A stretch of 64,000 nt of DNA from Roridomyces roridus. Its lineage: Eukaryota > Basidiomycota > Agaricomycetes > Agaricales > Mycenaceae. Shown here in pieces: positions 32,519-44,061 of this stretch. The notes under the pieces are model-generated. The model saw only the letters and a list, made by a program, of their open reading frames with translations, was not told where the DNA came from and ran no database searches. The stretch is taken from assembly GCA_029378245.1 (NCBI GenBank), contig JARKIF010000083.1:78885-142884 (forward strand), in the 5' to 3' direction. Position 1 is the first letter of the stretch, and every line of letters starts with the position of its first letter. A program made the position numbers and the translations under genes.

Positions 32519-34562
32519 TTACAAATCCTCCTGCTTCGCAGACTCCATGACAGAGTCGGCCTTCCCATCGAACTGCACACTGGTCCGCGTCTCAACGCTG
32601 ATTTGTAGCTCCTTTGAAAATAAAATCAGTGAAATCGAGGAGTCGAAACAAAAGAATCCAACCGTGGGAATTTTGCGAGACGGCCCGCCGGCCTGTGAAA
32701 ATAGGCGTAAACAAAGCCTCGAGAAAGCCGTACTTTACTCACTAGATATCCCATGCTATTGGTCTTCTGATGCCGGGACTCCAAGAACAGAACCGGGGCT
32801 CGCTGATCACACTGAGAACAGCTGGCCCTGGACACCGTCATGGCGGCACGAGAATTCAAGCTGAATCCGCTGAAATTAGAATACAAAGTTCTCTTTTGTT
32901 GCGAAGACGGACCCACGTTGCAAGCAAGGAGGTTGCGTATACTTGACATGGTGTCAAAACCGATCCGAGAGTACTTGTACTTAATTGAACGCACATTTCA
33001 CCACAACGACGTAAATTCCTGGGCGTAGGTTGGGCGTAGGTCAATTTGAGGCGGGATCTGATGGAATTCGTGCCCACCGAGAAAAATGAGGTTCTTTTCG
33101 GTCATCCACTTGTAAAAGTCAAATAAACCCGTTTCCAGGTAAGATTGATACTAACACATATCATTGCTACAACGGTGCCGAGGCTGAAGGGATGAGGGAT
33201 GAATGTATTTCACAGAGAAAGGTGGAATGTACCATGTCAGGGAACCTGGAAATCTGAGCTCAGAAGGAATCCCGCTTTTACAGTAATTACTGACCAGTTT
33301 CCAGACCATATCGTATCCACTTGTCAAGGATAAAGTTAAATCTACGATCCATTAGGGATTCATGGTGTAGAACAAAAGCTGACCGCACCGCCCGGACTCG
33401 GTTCGATTAGATCGAAGGAGATAGATGAGCAAAACCGCGATCAGCACGTCCAGAGCGGATGAAACGCTCAATGAGAGAGTAGGGATCCACTGGGACAAAC
33501 TGTGAGAAAGAAACAAGGAGGATATTCTGTACAGACCCAATCATGGATTCGGATGAGATTGAAACTGCGATAATGAAACCTGACTCGATCTAAGCTTGAA
33601 TAGAGTGGTCCATCCGGTTACTTACATTTGAGAAGTCATGACTGGAGTTTTTGAGTTCGAGAATGAAGGAGTGATGTCAACACACCTGAGGCAGTCACTT
33701 TCAGAGAAAATAAGTCGGATATTGAAGAGATTGAAGAGAGAGAGCAACGGACCAAGTCGAAGAAGAGCAAGAGCGAGCTGGGACCTGCGTGAATATCCTC
33801 GGCGTTCAACCTTGAAGGAACGCACACACTACGGGAAAGGTCATGAACCAGTTCTTCCTACTTAAAAGAAAGATCCGATGGGCAAAGAAACTATTCTCGA
33901 CCGGTCAAAACTAATAAGAGCGAATTTCAACAGGAAAACGAACCATTGGACAAGGCATGTTACAACCGCCTTGCAGTAAGACTCAGATGAATTCTTGAAG
34001 CACGTTGGTGAATACGAACAGTTGTTAAAATGATCATCTAGCCAGCCGCTCAGCGATGCCCACAGATTGTACGTTGACTTGACTCACAGAAATGCACCTT
34101 CACAACTGTGAGAAAACGGTTTCAGAGGAGAGTGATCGTACCATGGAATTGAGTCGATCAAGTCGCGTCGACCGTAGTCCTGGATCAGGTAGATCCATAA
34201 ACCTACCCAGATGAGAACGGTGTGAAAATTGTCCAGAAACCTGGAAATGGTAGCATGAGTGGATTGACCCCAGTGCTTGCCAATGGAATTGACCAAATAA
34301 GAGAGATCTGAGAGTATTCCATACTCGGCAAGCACAGAGTGCAAACGATCGGACTCACCAGCATCTTGATGGACATCCGATCCTTCTGGTACGACCTGAA
34401 GTATAAGACGGTCTGGAGGTTGACCGTACCACCGAAGCTGAGGGACTTGCCGTCAGCCGCTACCAGAATCCCGGTCTTCCGGAAGACGTACAGGGAGGCA
34501 AAGAGCCCACCAATCAAGAGTGCACCGAGTGTCTTGGGAATATCGATATCTTGCTCTGACAT
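32519..34562 (-). CDS. DUF6534-like seven-helix membrane protein, copy D2
   Basis: ATG complementary to 34560-34562: MSEQDIDIPKTLGALLIGGLFAS..., split for length. Next come SLSFGGTVNLQTVLYF, YQKDRMSIKML, FLDNFHTVLIWVGLWIYLI, SQLALALLRLG, and SSALDVLIAVLLIYLLRSNR. The 3' exons give QVYATSLLATLNSR and DQRAPVLFLESRHQKTNS. The last exon, LQISVETRTSVQFDGKADS, ends in TAA at 32519-32521. The family is as for D1. Its 3' third is almost identical to that of D3, while its 5' part is more diverged, suggesting recent copying or gene conversion of the 3' end. The TATA box is at 34601-34610, about 40 bases before the ATG. Confidence 0.75.
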
Positions 34563-34600
34563 GCCAGTGGGTTACTGGTGTAAGAAGGGAGAACAAGCCC

Positions 34601-34610
34601 ACTTTTATAC
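34601..34610 (-). promoter_or_regulatory. TATA box of D2
   Basis: Plus strand acttttatac, that is GTATAAAAGT on the gene strand. The following stretch (TTCTTACACCAGT) recurs before the decayed copy at 35410-35422. Confidence 0.55.
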
Positions 34611-34879
34611 TGCCCTCGTCGTATCCACATGAGAATTAGAACTGGAGAAGAGAAGCATTGATTGATTGGAGACAGTCAGGACTGTGTGTGAACTCATATG
34701 CTCCTAAAATGAGTTGACTCCGTAAATTATTTCAATATTAGCGAAGAGCTCACAGACCATCAAGTTTTCATCACTCCAAGATCCCCGGCAGCCGAACGAA
34801 AGGGTAAAGCAGCTGTAAACTGAGGCCTGAGGCCTGAGGGTTCATTCGAGTCCGCCAGGCTGACAAGAGTTCATGGCGC

Positions 34880-35800
34880 TCGAAGCCTCAAACATTCCGC
34901 ATCCCCCACCGTCTTTCCACAGCAATCCAACCTGTTGGATGTGCAGGAGCGAAACCATCCGACGCAGCAGGTTGCGAGACTTTCATTTTGCACGATTGAC
35001 CGCCCGCCTCTATCTACGGGTTCACATCGTACTTGCAGCTATTCCTGAGAACTCCTGGCTGCGATCATCGGTGATCGTGGCTGTAGAATGGAGGAAGTTG
35101 GCCGTAACTTGACCCAAAAACAGCGTCGCAGGAATAGTATGAAACCATGGCATAAGGTTCGTTTGGTGTAGGCCGGCAGTTTGACATGAGACTCGAGTGC
35201 AGCTACCGTCGCAGACGAAAGACAGGACTCCCAACACTTGTGCTCGCTGTTTCTGTTGCTGCTCGCACGCCACTCGAGGCACACCAGCTCCACGAGTATA
35301 CTAAAAAAGCATCTTGCTCGCCACATCCTGAGAGAATCATCGTCCTTGCAGGTTTGAGCGGGGATTACAGTGGGGCTGGGACGAGATTCGCTGACATGGG
35401 GTGACTGGTGTAAGAAGAAAGCAGGGAGAACTCGAAGAACCCTACTTATAGTGCCCCGTATCCGCTGGACCGGCTTGTCGAAGCGTTGGTGATGATAATG
35501 ACAACTATGCATTATCCACTGTTCCTAGAATGAATCGAAATTTCGCCGGCCTGTGGGCGATACGCATGAGTTGAAGGAGTTTAAATATATGGGAAGAGGT
35601 CATCTCTGGGACAAAAACACAGCAATCCCACTTGCTGGATCCGCGGGAGGGAAATAAATCCGAGAATCCGAAGCGCTAGGTTGAGAGATATTCGACTCGC
35701 ATCTGCGGGTTCGGATCGTACTTGCACTGGCAAGTGAGCAATCCCCGGTGGTCCGACTACAGATCGACCGCGACTTGGCACCTCATTCTGGCTCTACGGG
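34880..35800 (-). pseudogene. Decayed copy or copies of the DUF6534-like gene
   Basis: At 35395-35450 the D-gene promoter is recognisable: TATAAGTAGGG, then TTCTTACACCAGTCACCCC and an ATG. The frame, MSANLVPAPL, stops at once. Bases 34915-35040 and 35615-35730 are a diverged direct repeat ('agcaatcc...', 'gggttc...atcgtacttgca'). Their minus-strand frames read ISLNLALRILG, similar to SQLALALLRLG of D2. No full gene can be assembled. I read this as one or two degraded family members; the exact limits are uncertain. Confidence 0.5.
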
Positions 35801-36133
35801 TGTCAGTGAGACTGGGAATGAGATCCCATGAGTAAGATGTAGCAAGGAAGTCCGCTGCTGTGGTTGCGTCGAAGCGTTGTTGAGGGAGAAGACAGGCTGA
35901 TCATTGATGGCAAAGTGTTCGGAAGCAATCTGGAAACAATGATGGCCGCTGATCCAATCAGAGTCCACCTGGTTGACTCTAGTCTCTGTTGACAAAGACT
36001 TCATCCATTGGTGCCGGTACGGTTGACTCGGTGTTCCTTACAAAATCTGTGGACATAAAAAATGGTAAAACAGTCGTGAAGCTCCAAGTCGAAGTTGTTG
36101 AAGTTGAACCAAACTTGAACGTGCAAATACAAT

Positions 36134-38173
36134 TTACAAATCCTCCTGCTTCGCAGACTCCATGACAGAGTCGGCCTTCCCATCGAACTGCACACTGGTC
36201 CGCGTCTCAACGCTGATTTGTAGCTTCTTTCAAAATAAAAATCAGTGAAATCGAGGAGTCCCAACAAAAGAATCCAACCGTGGGAATTTTGCGTGACGGC
36301 CCACCAGCCTGTGAAAATAGGCGTAAACAAAGCCTCGAGAAAGCCGTACTTTACTCACTAGATATCCCCTGCTATTGGTCTTCTGATGTCGGGACTCCAA
36401 GAACAGAACCGGGGCTCGCTGATCACACTGAGAACAGCTGGCCCTGGACATCGTCATGCCGACGCGATAGTTCAGGCTGGAATCGCTCGAAGGTGAATTA
36501 GGGTCAAAGGTGCAAGAACCGGGACCTACGTTACAAGCAAGGAAGTTGCGTATACTGGAAGAAAATTAAACGGCTTCTAGAGGTCTTGAGAATGAACGCA
36601 CATTTCCCTATAACGACGTGCAGTCCTGAATGGGTGCAAGGTCAAGTTGACGCCAGATCTGAAGAAATTCGTACAAACCCAAGAAAATGAGGTTCTGGGG
36701 CTCGGTCACCCACTTGAAAGAAGTCAACTAAGAGGGTTTCGAGGTAAAAAAAAATCAATACTAACGCATGTCATTGTGACGACGGTGCCGAGGCTGAATG
36801 GAATGAGAGAAACCTCACAGAGAGAAACCTAGAATGTACCATGTCAAAGAACCTGCGGTATTTCAGCCCGGAAGATGTCAGGGGAGAACCTCTTTACTTA
36901 CCAGTTTCCAAGCCGTATCGTATCAACTTGTCGAAAATATAGTTGAACCTGAAATCCATTGGTCTCCATTCATGAACGTGAATTGAACATACCGGCCAGA
37001 TTCAGTTCGATTGGAACGAAACAAGTAGACGAGAAAAACAGTGATGAGTATGTCCACGGCGGACGACACGGCCAATCCGAGTGTGAATATCCACTAGTTC
37101 ACTGTCAGCAACTAACGTGGAGGATCTTTTTTGTACAGACCCGACCGTGGATTCGGAAGAGAGTGAAACTGCGATAATGAAGCCTGACGCGATATAAGCT
37201 TGGATACATTAGGCATTACATTGGGATACTCACATTTCCCAAGTCGAGACTTTTGTATTTCTGAGAGCAGGGAGAAATGAATATAATAACACCCACCCGA
37301 GGCAGCGACTGTCAAAGTAAAAAAAAAAAAAGTCAGAGATCGAACAGATTGAAAGAGAAAACGCACCAAGTCGAAGAAGAGTAAGAGCCAGCTGGGACTG
37401 CGTGAATATATTAGCCAGGGTGTAAAGCAAGAGACTCACAACGGGAAGGGTAATGAACCAGTTCTTTTTGCTCAAAAGGAAGATCCGATGGGCAAAGAAA
37501 CTATTCTCCACCAGTCAAAACCACCATGGAATTGAGGAGGAAAACGCACCAATGGACGAGGAATGTTACAACCGCCTTGCGTCGAGAATCAGCTGGAACT
37601 GTGGAAGAACGAAGAAGACGAACAGTTATCATGACGGTGAGCTACGTCTCTGTTGAGAGATGCCCGCAAATTACACGAGAGACTTGGGCTCACAGCGATA
37701 CACCTGGAGAGGTATGAAAAGATGCTTTCAGAAGAGTAGAGAGGCATCGTACCATGGAATAGAGTCAACCAGATCTTCTTGACCGTAGTTCTGAATCAAG
37801 CAGAGCCATAAACCGGCCCAAATGAATGCAGTGTGCAAATTATCCAAAAACCTGGAAAGTGTAGTGTGAGTGGATTGACCTGTGTACTTACTCGGAACTT
37901 CTTTTCACCAAATAACGGAGATCTAAGAGTATTATTCGGTAATCGCAGAGTGCAGAAGAGACTCAAAAACTCACAAGCGTTTTGACGGAGACCCGATCCT
38001 TTTGATACGCCCGAAAATAGGAGACGGTCTGGAGGTTGACCGTACCACCGAGCCTGAGAAACTGGGTGTGAGCGACTACCGGCGTCCGAATTTTACTGGA
38101 AAACTTACAGTGAGGCGAACAGCCCGCCAATTAACAACGCGCCGAGTGTCTTGGGGATATTTGGGTCAGACAT
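36134..38173 (-). CDS. DUF6534-like seven-helix membrane protein, copy D3
   Basis: ATG complementary to 38171-38173: MSDPNIPKTLGALLIGGLFA. Exons follow the D1/D2 order: QTVSYFRAYQKDRVSVKTL, a FLDNLHTAFIWAGLWLCLI-like segment, FFAHRIFLLSKKNWFITLP, SQLALTLLRLGAF, and then DQRAPVLFLESRHQKTNSR near 36400. The last exon, LQISVETRTSVQFDGKADS, ends in TAA at 36134-36136. Bases 36134-36470 are nearly identical to 32519-32860 of D2. A poly-A run near 37320 lies in an intron. The TATA box is at 38201-38210. No frame-breaking change was found, but several inner splice sites were not resolved. Confidence 0.7.
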
Positions 38174-38200
38174 GGGGAGACCGCCGGTGGAGAAGAGGAC

Positions 38201-38210
38201 TACTTATAAT
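38201..38210 (-). promoter_or_regulatory. TATA box of D3
   Basis: Plus strand tacttataat, ATTATAAGTA on the gene strand, about 30-40 bases before the ATG. Upstream 'ggactggtttgtcgaag' is shared with the decayed copy (35465-35485). Confidence 0.55.
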
Positions 38211-38249
38211 GCCCTCGTACCCTTGGACTGGTTTGTCGAAGTCTTCGTT

Positions 38250-39003
38250 GCATCAGATTATAGCACAGCTAGAGGGTCAGATTTCCGTATTATGATACAG
38301 AGCGACCGGAACTCGAGTGGATTCGTGGGACGTCCCCAAGATAAATCGCGAATTTGACTGGTAGGATGGCAAGACACGGGCTTTTTGTGAGCGAGAAGAA
38401 CATAACCAATAATCCAGCATAAGTATCACCGCACCTGCCAGACAAGTCATCAAGTGTCCATCGCTACAGGATGGAAGTAGGACAGGATTCAATGAAGGTA
38501 CATAGCCTTGAAGCTTGACGAAGCGCTACGAGGCCGATCCATTCTGATCTGTGTTGGACAAGAGGTCTTGGGTGCTCGCTCGTCTCCCGAAACCTCCTCC
38601 TCCCCAGACGAAGGAGGTATGAATCCAACTTACTGGAACTGCGGGAGCGAAACAAGAGCGGGAGTGAAACAGATCTGAAAACCGAAGGCCCCAAGAAAAA
38701 CTAATCCTGCGGCAATGAGCACATCGCCGCAGTCCACAGCAATCCCCGAAGATGGACTTGGTCGCGGGAACACAAGTGCGGCAGAAGAATGGCGCCCAAC
38801 ACGCATGCTTTTGTTGTCCTCTCCCAGGAGCACGCGGTATTCCACCAACTTGTGCGCCACATCATGGAGTAGTCGTCCTTGTTGGCTCGAGTGGGGATAG
38901 AGCGGAGCTGGTCAATCGCGGCGAGATGAACAAGAAAGTGAGTCTATAAAGATATACAATGTCGTTATTCATCGTAAGATGTTCCAAAGGAAAAGGAGAG
39001 GTT
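38250..39003. other. Spacer, perhaps with a D-gene fragment
   Basis: The minus-strand frame at 38630-38860 contains CGDVLIAAGLVFLGAF, which weakly resembles the ALDVLIAVLLIYL segment of the D genes. Otherwise nothing is supported. Confidence 0.35.
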
Positions 39004-39810
39004 CTAATCGTCTTCTTCTGACCCAGAGCCTTCACCACCTTCGTCGTCTTCTCCATCTGGATGCATGCGTCAATTGCAGAATTTATCGAGAAAGCTTGGG
39101 GACGTACCGCTGGCAACGTCGTCCAGCGACACGCTCGCCTGAGCCTGCGACTTGCGAATGAGGGCGCGAATCTCTGTGTCTGCCTCGTTGTTGGAGAGCA
39201 GATCCAGTACAGTCTCGCCATTCTTGTCCTTTATCCTGCGATCGCTCGTCAATCAATGGCCCACAACGGGATTGCAAAGCACGGTACCTCGTATCGGCCC
39301 CGGCGTCGAGCAGACTCTCTATAATGTATTTCCGCAGCTCCAGATCATCGAGGCGTAGCGCAAGGTGCAACGGCGTTGCTTTGTCAATCCGATTTATGGG
39401 GTCGACGTCGCAGCCTTCTTGCGACAGGATATGCTCCAGGACATCGGTGGAGCCATGAGACACCCTGGATTTCGCGTCAGAATCGCCTCCGCCGCTGGAA
39501 TGTCCTCACGCGTTATGCAGCGCTGGCACGATCCGATTCAATTCCTGCTTGATCGACGTTTTGGTAACTGACCTGTGTTCCCCAACCTGAAGGGACAATT
39601 ACTCTTGATAGAATAGACGCAGCGATACTTGGACTGACCCATCTTGGAAGTTAATGTCAAAGTTGCCCTGCTCGAAGACTTCTAAGAGCATCTCCTCATT
39701 GTCTGCTCTTGCCGCAGCGAGAAGTCGTTCGTCTACCCATAAGAAACTTCAGAAAGACGAGGGGACGTTGTTGAGAAACACACACTGTTGCTGGCGCCTT
39801 CGGAGTCCAT
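39004..39810 (-). CDS. Ankyrin-repeat protein
   Basis: Short exons splice to MDSEGASNNERLLAAARADN, then EEMLLEVFEQGNFDINFQDG, LGNTALHNA, VSHGSTDVLEHILSQEGCDV, DKATPLHLALR, ESLLDAGADTR and IKDKNGETVLDLLSNNE. These are three to four ankyrin repeats, with the classic G-TALH and TPLHLA turns. The last intron (donor GTACGT near 39109) joins to a very acidic tail ending SGSEEDD, with TAG at 39004-39006. Reading through that intron instead would end at 39070. Total length is about 190 residues. It is similar in build to the small fungal ankyrin proteins of the YCR051W type; the function is not established. It is divergent from the CDK-like kinase across 83 bases. Confidence 0.78.
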
Positions 39811-39893
39811 TGAGAGTAGCAAGAGGTTGGGGGATTCGGCAGAGAAGGGATTGATGGCCTGTGTACAGCTTGTCTCCCGACAACGACCATCGA
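39811..39893. promoter_or_regulatory. Short bidirectional promoter
   Basis: 83 bases separate the ATGs of the ankyrin gene (minus) and the CDK-like kinase (plus). Confidence 0.5.
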
Positions 39894-41306
39894 ATGGACT
39901 CTGCAGAGGACCTGGTAAAAGCACGGCCCCTCATGGACACCCAGCATCTCTGAATCGGGCCCTAGGCGGACGATCGCTACATTCTCATCGAGGAAGGCCC
40001 TGCATCGACAGTTTCACGGTCTTGGGCTGCGTTGGACGAGGAGGAACCGCGATGGATCGTTGCCAAGTCTGCCACTTTTCGGAAAAGGTCCTCTAAAGAG
40101 CCTCACGATATCGTCAAAGAGCTGAGAGTATTGTCGAAACTGTCCCATATCAATGTGAGTCTTCCCCGACGCGTCGACGCGACTGACTTTTTCCAAAGGT
40201 TATTCCCGTTCTCTCGCATTTCAAAGATGCTGCAGCATCCATGCTAACAATGTACATGCCTTACATTCCCTTGTCCCTTTCGCAAATTTTGGCGTCCCCA
40301 CATTTCACCCCGTTCACCCTCACCTCGTCGCCGGAACCTGCACAAGAAAGAGACATGGTCATCTTGACCAAATCCATCACATTCCAAATCCTACAGGCGC
40401 TTGCGTATCTCCACGACCCAGCCCGACAGATTGCTCACCGCGACCTGAAGCCTGCCAATATCCTGCTCACACCTGAAGGACGCGTTACTCTGATCGACTT
40501 TGGTATTGCGCGCGACGCCATCGGGGATAGTCGTGGTGATTTATGGCCAGAGGAGCCGGAACGCTTGTACTTTGAAGTGTCCACAGGGTGAATTCCACTC
40601 TTTCCTTTCACCACAGCAGCTCATAACGGAACGCAGGCCATACCGGGCACCCGAGCTGCTATTTGGGACACGCACATACGACGCCAGAACAATCGACTTG
40701 TGGAGTCTCGGGACAGTACTGGCGGAGATGTTCACTGCCCTGCGTCTTCGTTCTGACGACGAGGAAGACACTGACGACCTACCGGTGTACGGCGCACAAG
40801 CTGGAGACTCACCTTTCGTCGTACCACCCCGTCTACAAGTGGGCCAGCCAGATACGTATTGGCTCCGAGACTCGCTTTTCAACGGCCGACGGGGCGAGAT
40901 CGGACTTGCATGGAGCATCTTCAAAATCCGCGGGACTCCAACCGACGAAACCTGGCCCGTACGTTTCCGTTTCGTAGCTGTGCCCTTTAGACGTGACTAA
41001 GATCCACTCTAGACATTCCGCGATCTACCACAAGCCTCGAGCGTCGAATTCACCGTCGTCTCACGCGCGTCACTAGCGTCGTTCTTACCAAATCTCCCGC
41101 CGTCTTCACCAGAGGTGCTCGACCTCATCGAGAAGCTACTGGCCTACCCTCCGGCTGAGCGACTTCAGGCCGTTGATGCCCTGCACCACGAGTGGTGCAG
41201 CGGCTGTGTGGTACTTCCTGCAGAGTACCCGATGGATAGGGTCGAACGGGCAGTGTTTGAATTGGATGGCGAGGAGCTCAAGGACATCGTCGGTCGGATG
41301 TTGTGA
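39894..41306 (+). CDS. CDK-like protein kinase (CMGC group, Csk1/CDK20-like)
   Basis: A first exon of seven codons (39894-39914, MDSAEDL) splices to ADDRYILIEEGPASTVSRS. The lysine strand is RWIVAKSATF. The helix C region is KEPHDIVKELRVLSKLSHIN. HRDLKPANILL (40438-40470) and LIDFGIARD follow. After an intron comes GPYRAPELLFGTRTYDARTID-LWSLG, typical of CDKs. The C-terminal lobe includes KIRGTPTDETWP, AYPPAERLQAVDALHHEW. All catalytic residues are present. Fungal kinases of this shape include Csk1, which activates other CDKs, and the CDK20/CCRK group; the sequence alone does not decide. TGA is at 41304-41306. Confidence 0.85.
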
Positions 41307-41519
41307 ATCTAGTATCAATGTATCATTGGCATGCAGTCCATAATACACACCGTCGGGTGGAGCACTAGGAGCTTCTGCATAAATTTGCTGGACGGGACAT
41401 GGACAGGGTAGTTCACGGTCATGTGATAGGTAATTAGTGAGGTCGCGTTTTCGCCTGCACGGGATAGTTGTCAATTCGAACGCAAGGAAGGCAATATTGA
41501 GAGACAGATAATCATTGAT

Positions 41520-41886
41520 GGGAAAATACGGCGAATCTCTAATAGCTACACCACCACCGACACGTCACACCAGCATACCGGACAGAAACCAAAACCAAAA
41601 AGATCCGACAATAAAACACCTCCCCGATCGCGATGCGTCCATCCCCGAGGTCCGTGTTGTGAAAATGTTGTCGGAGGAAAGAAGAATAAAAGCCAGTGTC
41701 GAAGGCGGGTCGATGCGGGGGCGCCAGAGTGTCAGGGAGAGGGTGGGACCTCGGGCAAGAGAAGCAGCTCAAGCCGTCGTCCGGTCTCAGACCAATGACT
41801 AGACATCTTCGCAAACGACAAATGGGTGCGAGTGAAGAAGAGAGGATAGTTGAAGGAGAAGTGGTGGTGGTGGTGGGTTCACGTGT
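41520..41886. repeat. 3' flank of family A copy 3
   Basis: Third copy of the flank repeat at 16500-16861 and 23150-23497. It marks the left border of segment 3, directly downstream of the CDK-like kinase. Confidence 0.6.
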
Positions 41887-43159
41887 TCATGCAAGCTTCT
41901 TCTTGCCGCGCTTGTAGCGCTCCTTTGCTCGCCGCACACGATGAATTGGAGGCGGGAAAATGATCCGTAGGGCAGACCAGACACCAGGTATCTACGAAAT
42001 GATGATGAGCAATGAGACGACTTGCAAGGGAGTGAACGTACATTGCGGGCCAGGAGATCGACAATGGTCCCATTGAGGAAGAGACCATAGACGATGTCGA
42101 CGCAAGGAACGTCCAAAGGCAGCACAAGCACCTACAGAAACTGATCAGAAGTGGAAAGAATGGGAGAGTAGAGGACGCACCGTCGGTAGTGCGAGGAGAA
42201 AGGCCTCGACGAACATATTGTACCATGAGCGACTCGCTGCTTCACGAGCTAGTCGTGCCTTGAGCCGCTGCCGCTTGAACAGTTTCTTTTTGCAAGTGTA
42301 AGGAGCAGGCGTAGGGTAGATAATTCGGCGAAGCGAGCGGGGAAGGGCGAGGATGAATAACGAGGCCAGGGAGCGGTCGAGGGCGACGGCATGGAAGACA
42401 TCGAGGAGGGATACGTCGAGGAGGCTCACGAGCTGAGGAACTAGTTAGATGACGGAAGCAGCAGGTAGGATGACACGTACGATGGGGAGGATGGGACTCT
42501 GGAGAAGCAACGATGGAGCCAAGGGGAGCCTTTGAGGAATCTGGAGGCATTTAGAACAAATCCAAAAGAGGGTGGAAGAAGGGACGTACCATGGCCATAG
42601 GGACCATTGTAGCAACACCAATGATGACAGTGAGAAGATATTGGGGTTCGCCGAGTAGTATGCCGTCGAATGCGAGAAGCCCTGCTACGACTACGAACGA
42701 TGCCAGCAGCTTGATCCAAACGACGCCCGTCTTGCGCTTGAGTAGCCGCGGGAGTGCCACGGTGGCGGTGAACACGCCTTCGACCTCCTCGAGGCTGGCG
42801 AGGTCGAAACCAGCAATGTTGGGGCTGGCGAGGTGGCTACTGGCGAGTTTGAGGGTGGCGGGCTCGGTATGGGTGAGAGAGGCACTGGCGAGGTCGAAGC
42901 TGACCGAAGGGTGGATGTTGACCTGGGCGAGGACGGGAACTATGTCGAGAGGGCCCTGGGCGAGTACGATGGAGCCGTTGGTGAAGGCGTTGGCGGGGCT
43001 GAAGGGCAGCACGTCGGGCTCGTAGTCGTCCCACCAGCAGACGGGGTGCCGAGGGAGCACAGGCACGACCTCGGGAGGCTGGAGGGTTCTCGGGGTGTGG
43101 ACGGAGGAGAGGAAGGAGAATGCGGAGAAGGCGAGGAAGGAGGCTTTGCGGAAGAACAT
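41887..43159 (-). CDS. Family A predicted secreted/membrane protein, copy 3
   Basis: The intact counterpart of copy 2. ATG complementary to 43157-43159: MFFRKASFLAFSAFSFLSS (signal peptide), then TPRTLQPPEVVPV, CWWDDYEPDVLPF, repeated FDLAS, and a hydrophobic segment KLLASFVVVAGLLAFDGIL. After introns come SLLDVSLLDVFHAVALDRS, KKKLFKRQRLKARLAREAA and FLNGTIVDLLARN, with a basic C-terminus ending GKKKLA and TGA at 41887-41889. The open frame and intact TATA box (43209-43217) make this the copy most likely to be functional alongside copy 1. Family unknown. Confidence 0.7.
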
Positions 43160-43208
43160 GGTCGTTGTGGTTAAGATGAGGGAAACACACTCAAACGAAT
43201 GGCCCCCA

Positions 43209-43217
43209 TTTTATACC
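43209..43217 (-). promoter_or_regulatory. TATA box of family A copy 3
   Basis: Plus strand ttttatacc, identical to copy 2, about 50 bases before the ATG. Confidence 0.55.
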
Positions 43218-43219
43218 AA

Positions 43220-44061
43220 ACACTCGCGTTCCGTCACAGGCAGCGCGTCTTCAACAAACGCGATCGGGAATGCAGAGTCCGTTTTCGGAAATTTTCGCGG
43301 CTGTGACCTTGTCTCCCGGAAACCTCTTGCATAGATTTTGTGTGCTTTGGATACACTTCACTGGCACGGGTCCTTCATGTCACACGAAAGAGGTCGAGAG
43401 GTTGCCGAATGGGATAAAAAATCGGTTCAAGAGGCTTCAAGAGGGCGATATAGTTGCCCGCGTTCATTTCGAAAACAGGTGGAGTACATTGGTGGTTCGA
43501 GCACTTGAGCCGTCTGCACTGGTGAGTCTGGGGTGCATGGAGCGTGAAAGCAAGAGTGAGCGTCGACTGATCCGAGCCGAAAGTCCGACTTGTTTTGCTC
43601 TCTCAAGTGTCTGGCAACAAATCGAGTCCCGGTTTGCAGATTCTGCTCCTGGGCCTCCATGAAATTCCGCCAGAGCCACTGGAGGAGTTAATCTGACCTC
43701 CACTCAACAGCTCGGTGCTCCAGCCGGCCGGATTTCCCTCGAAGCAGCGCGTTCAACCAGCTTACGCTCCTCCTAGTTCAAACTGTCCGTCTAACACTTG
43801 AATGAATGCCTTGAACTCCCTGCCCAATTCTGCGAAACGCGACTGTCATTTGGCTACCAGTACTCAACTATCCAGCGCTCTCCCTAATGCAGACTGTACT
43901 TTTATCGCTTGAATGAATGTCTTGAACGCCGTCCAAGTCCGCCACAAATGCGACTCTGTCCGAAAAGTCTCGAAAGGCAGCAAACAAATCAGATTCGGCG
44001 CAAGGACAATGACCCCGTGGCTGCCAGGTACCGACACAAGAGTACTGACTGCACGAAAATC
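43220..44061. repeat. Upstream region of family A copy 3, no gene inserted
   Basis: The first 250 bases match the upstream regions of copies 1 and 2. The BTB or SDR gene found at this place in the other segments is missing here. Near 43800-43930 two short stretches ('ttgaatgaatg.cttgaac') form a weak direct repeat. Confidence 0.5.

Noticed and set aside
37319..37331. Poly-A run as a retroposon tail
   Set aside because: Lies in an intron of D3 with no target-site duplication or retroposed sequence beside it.
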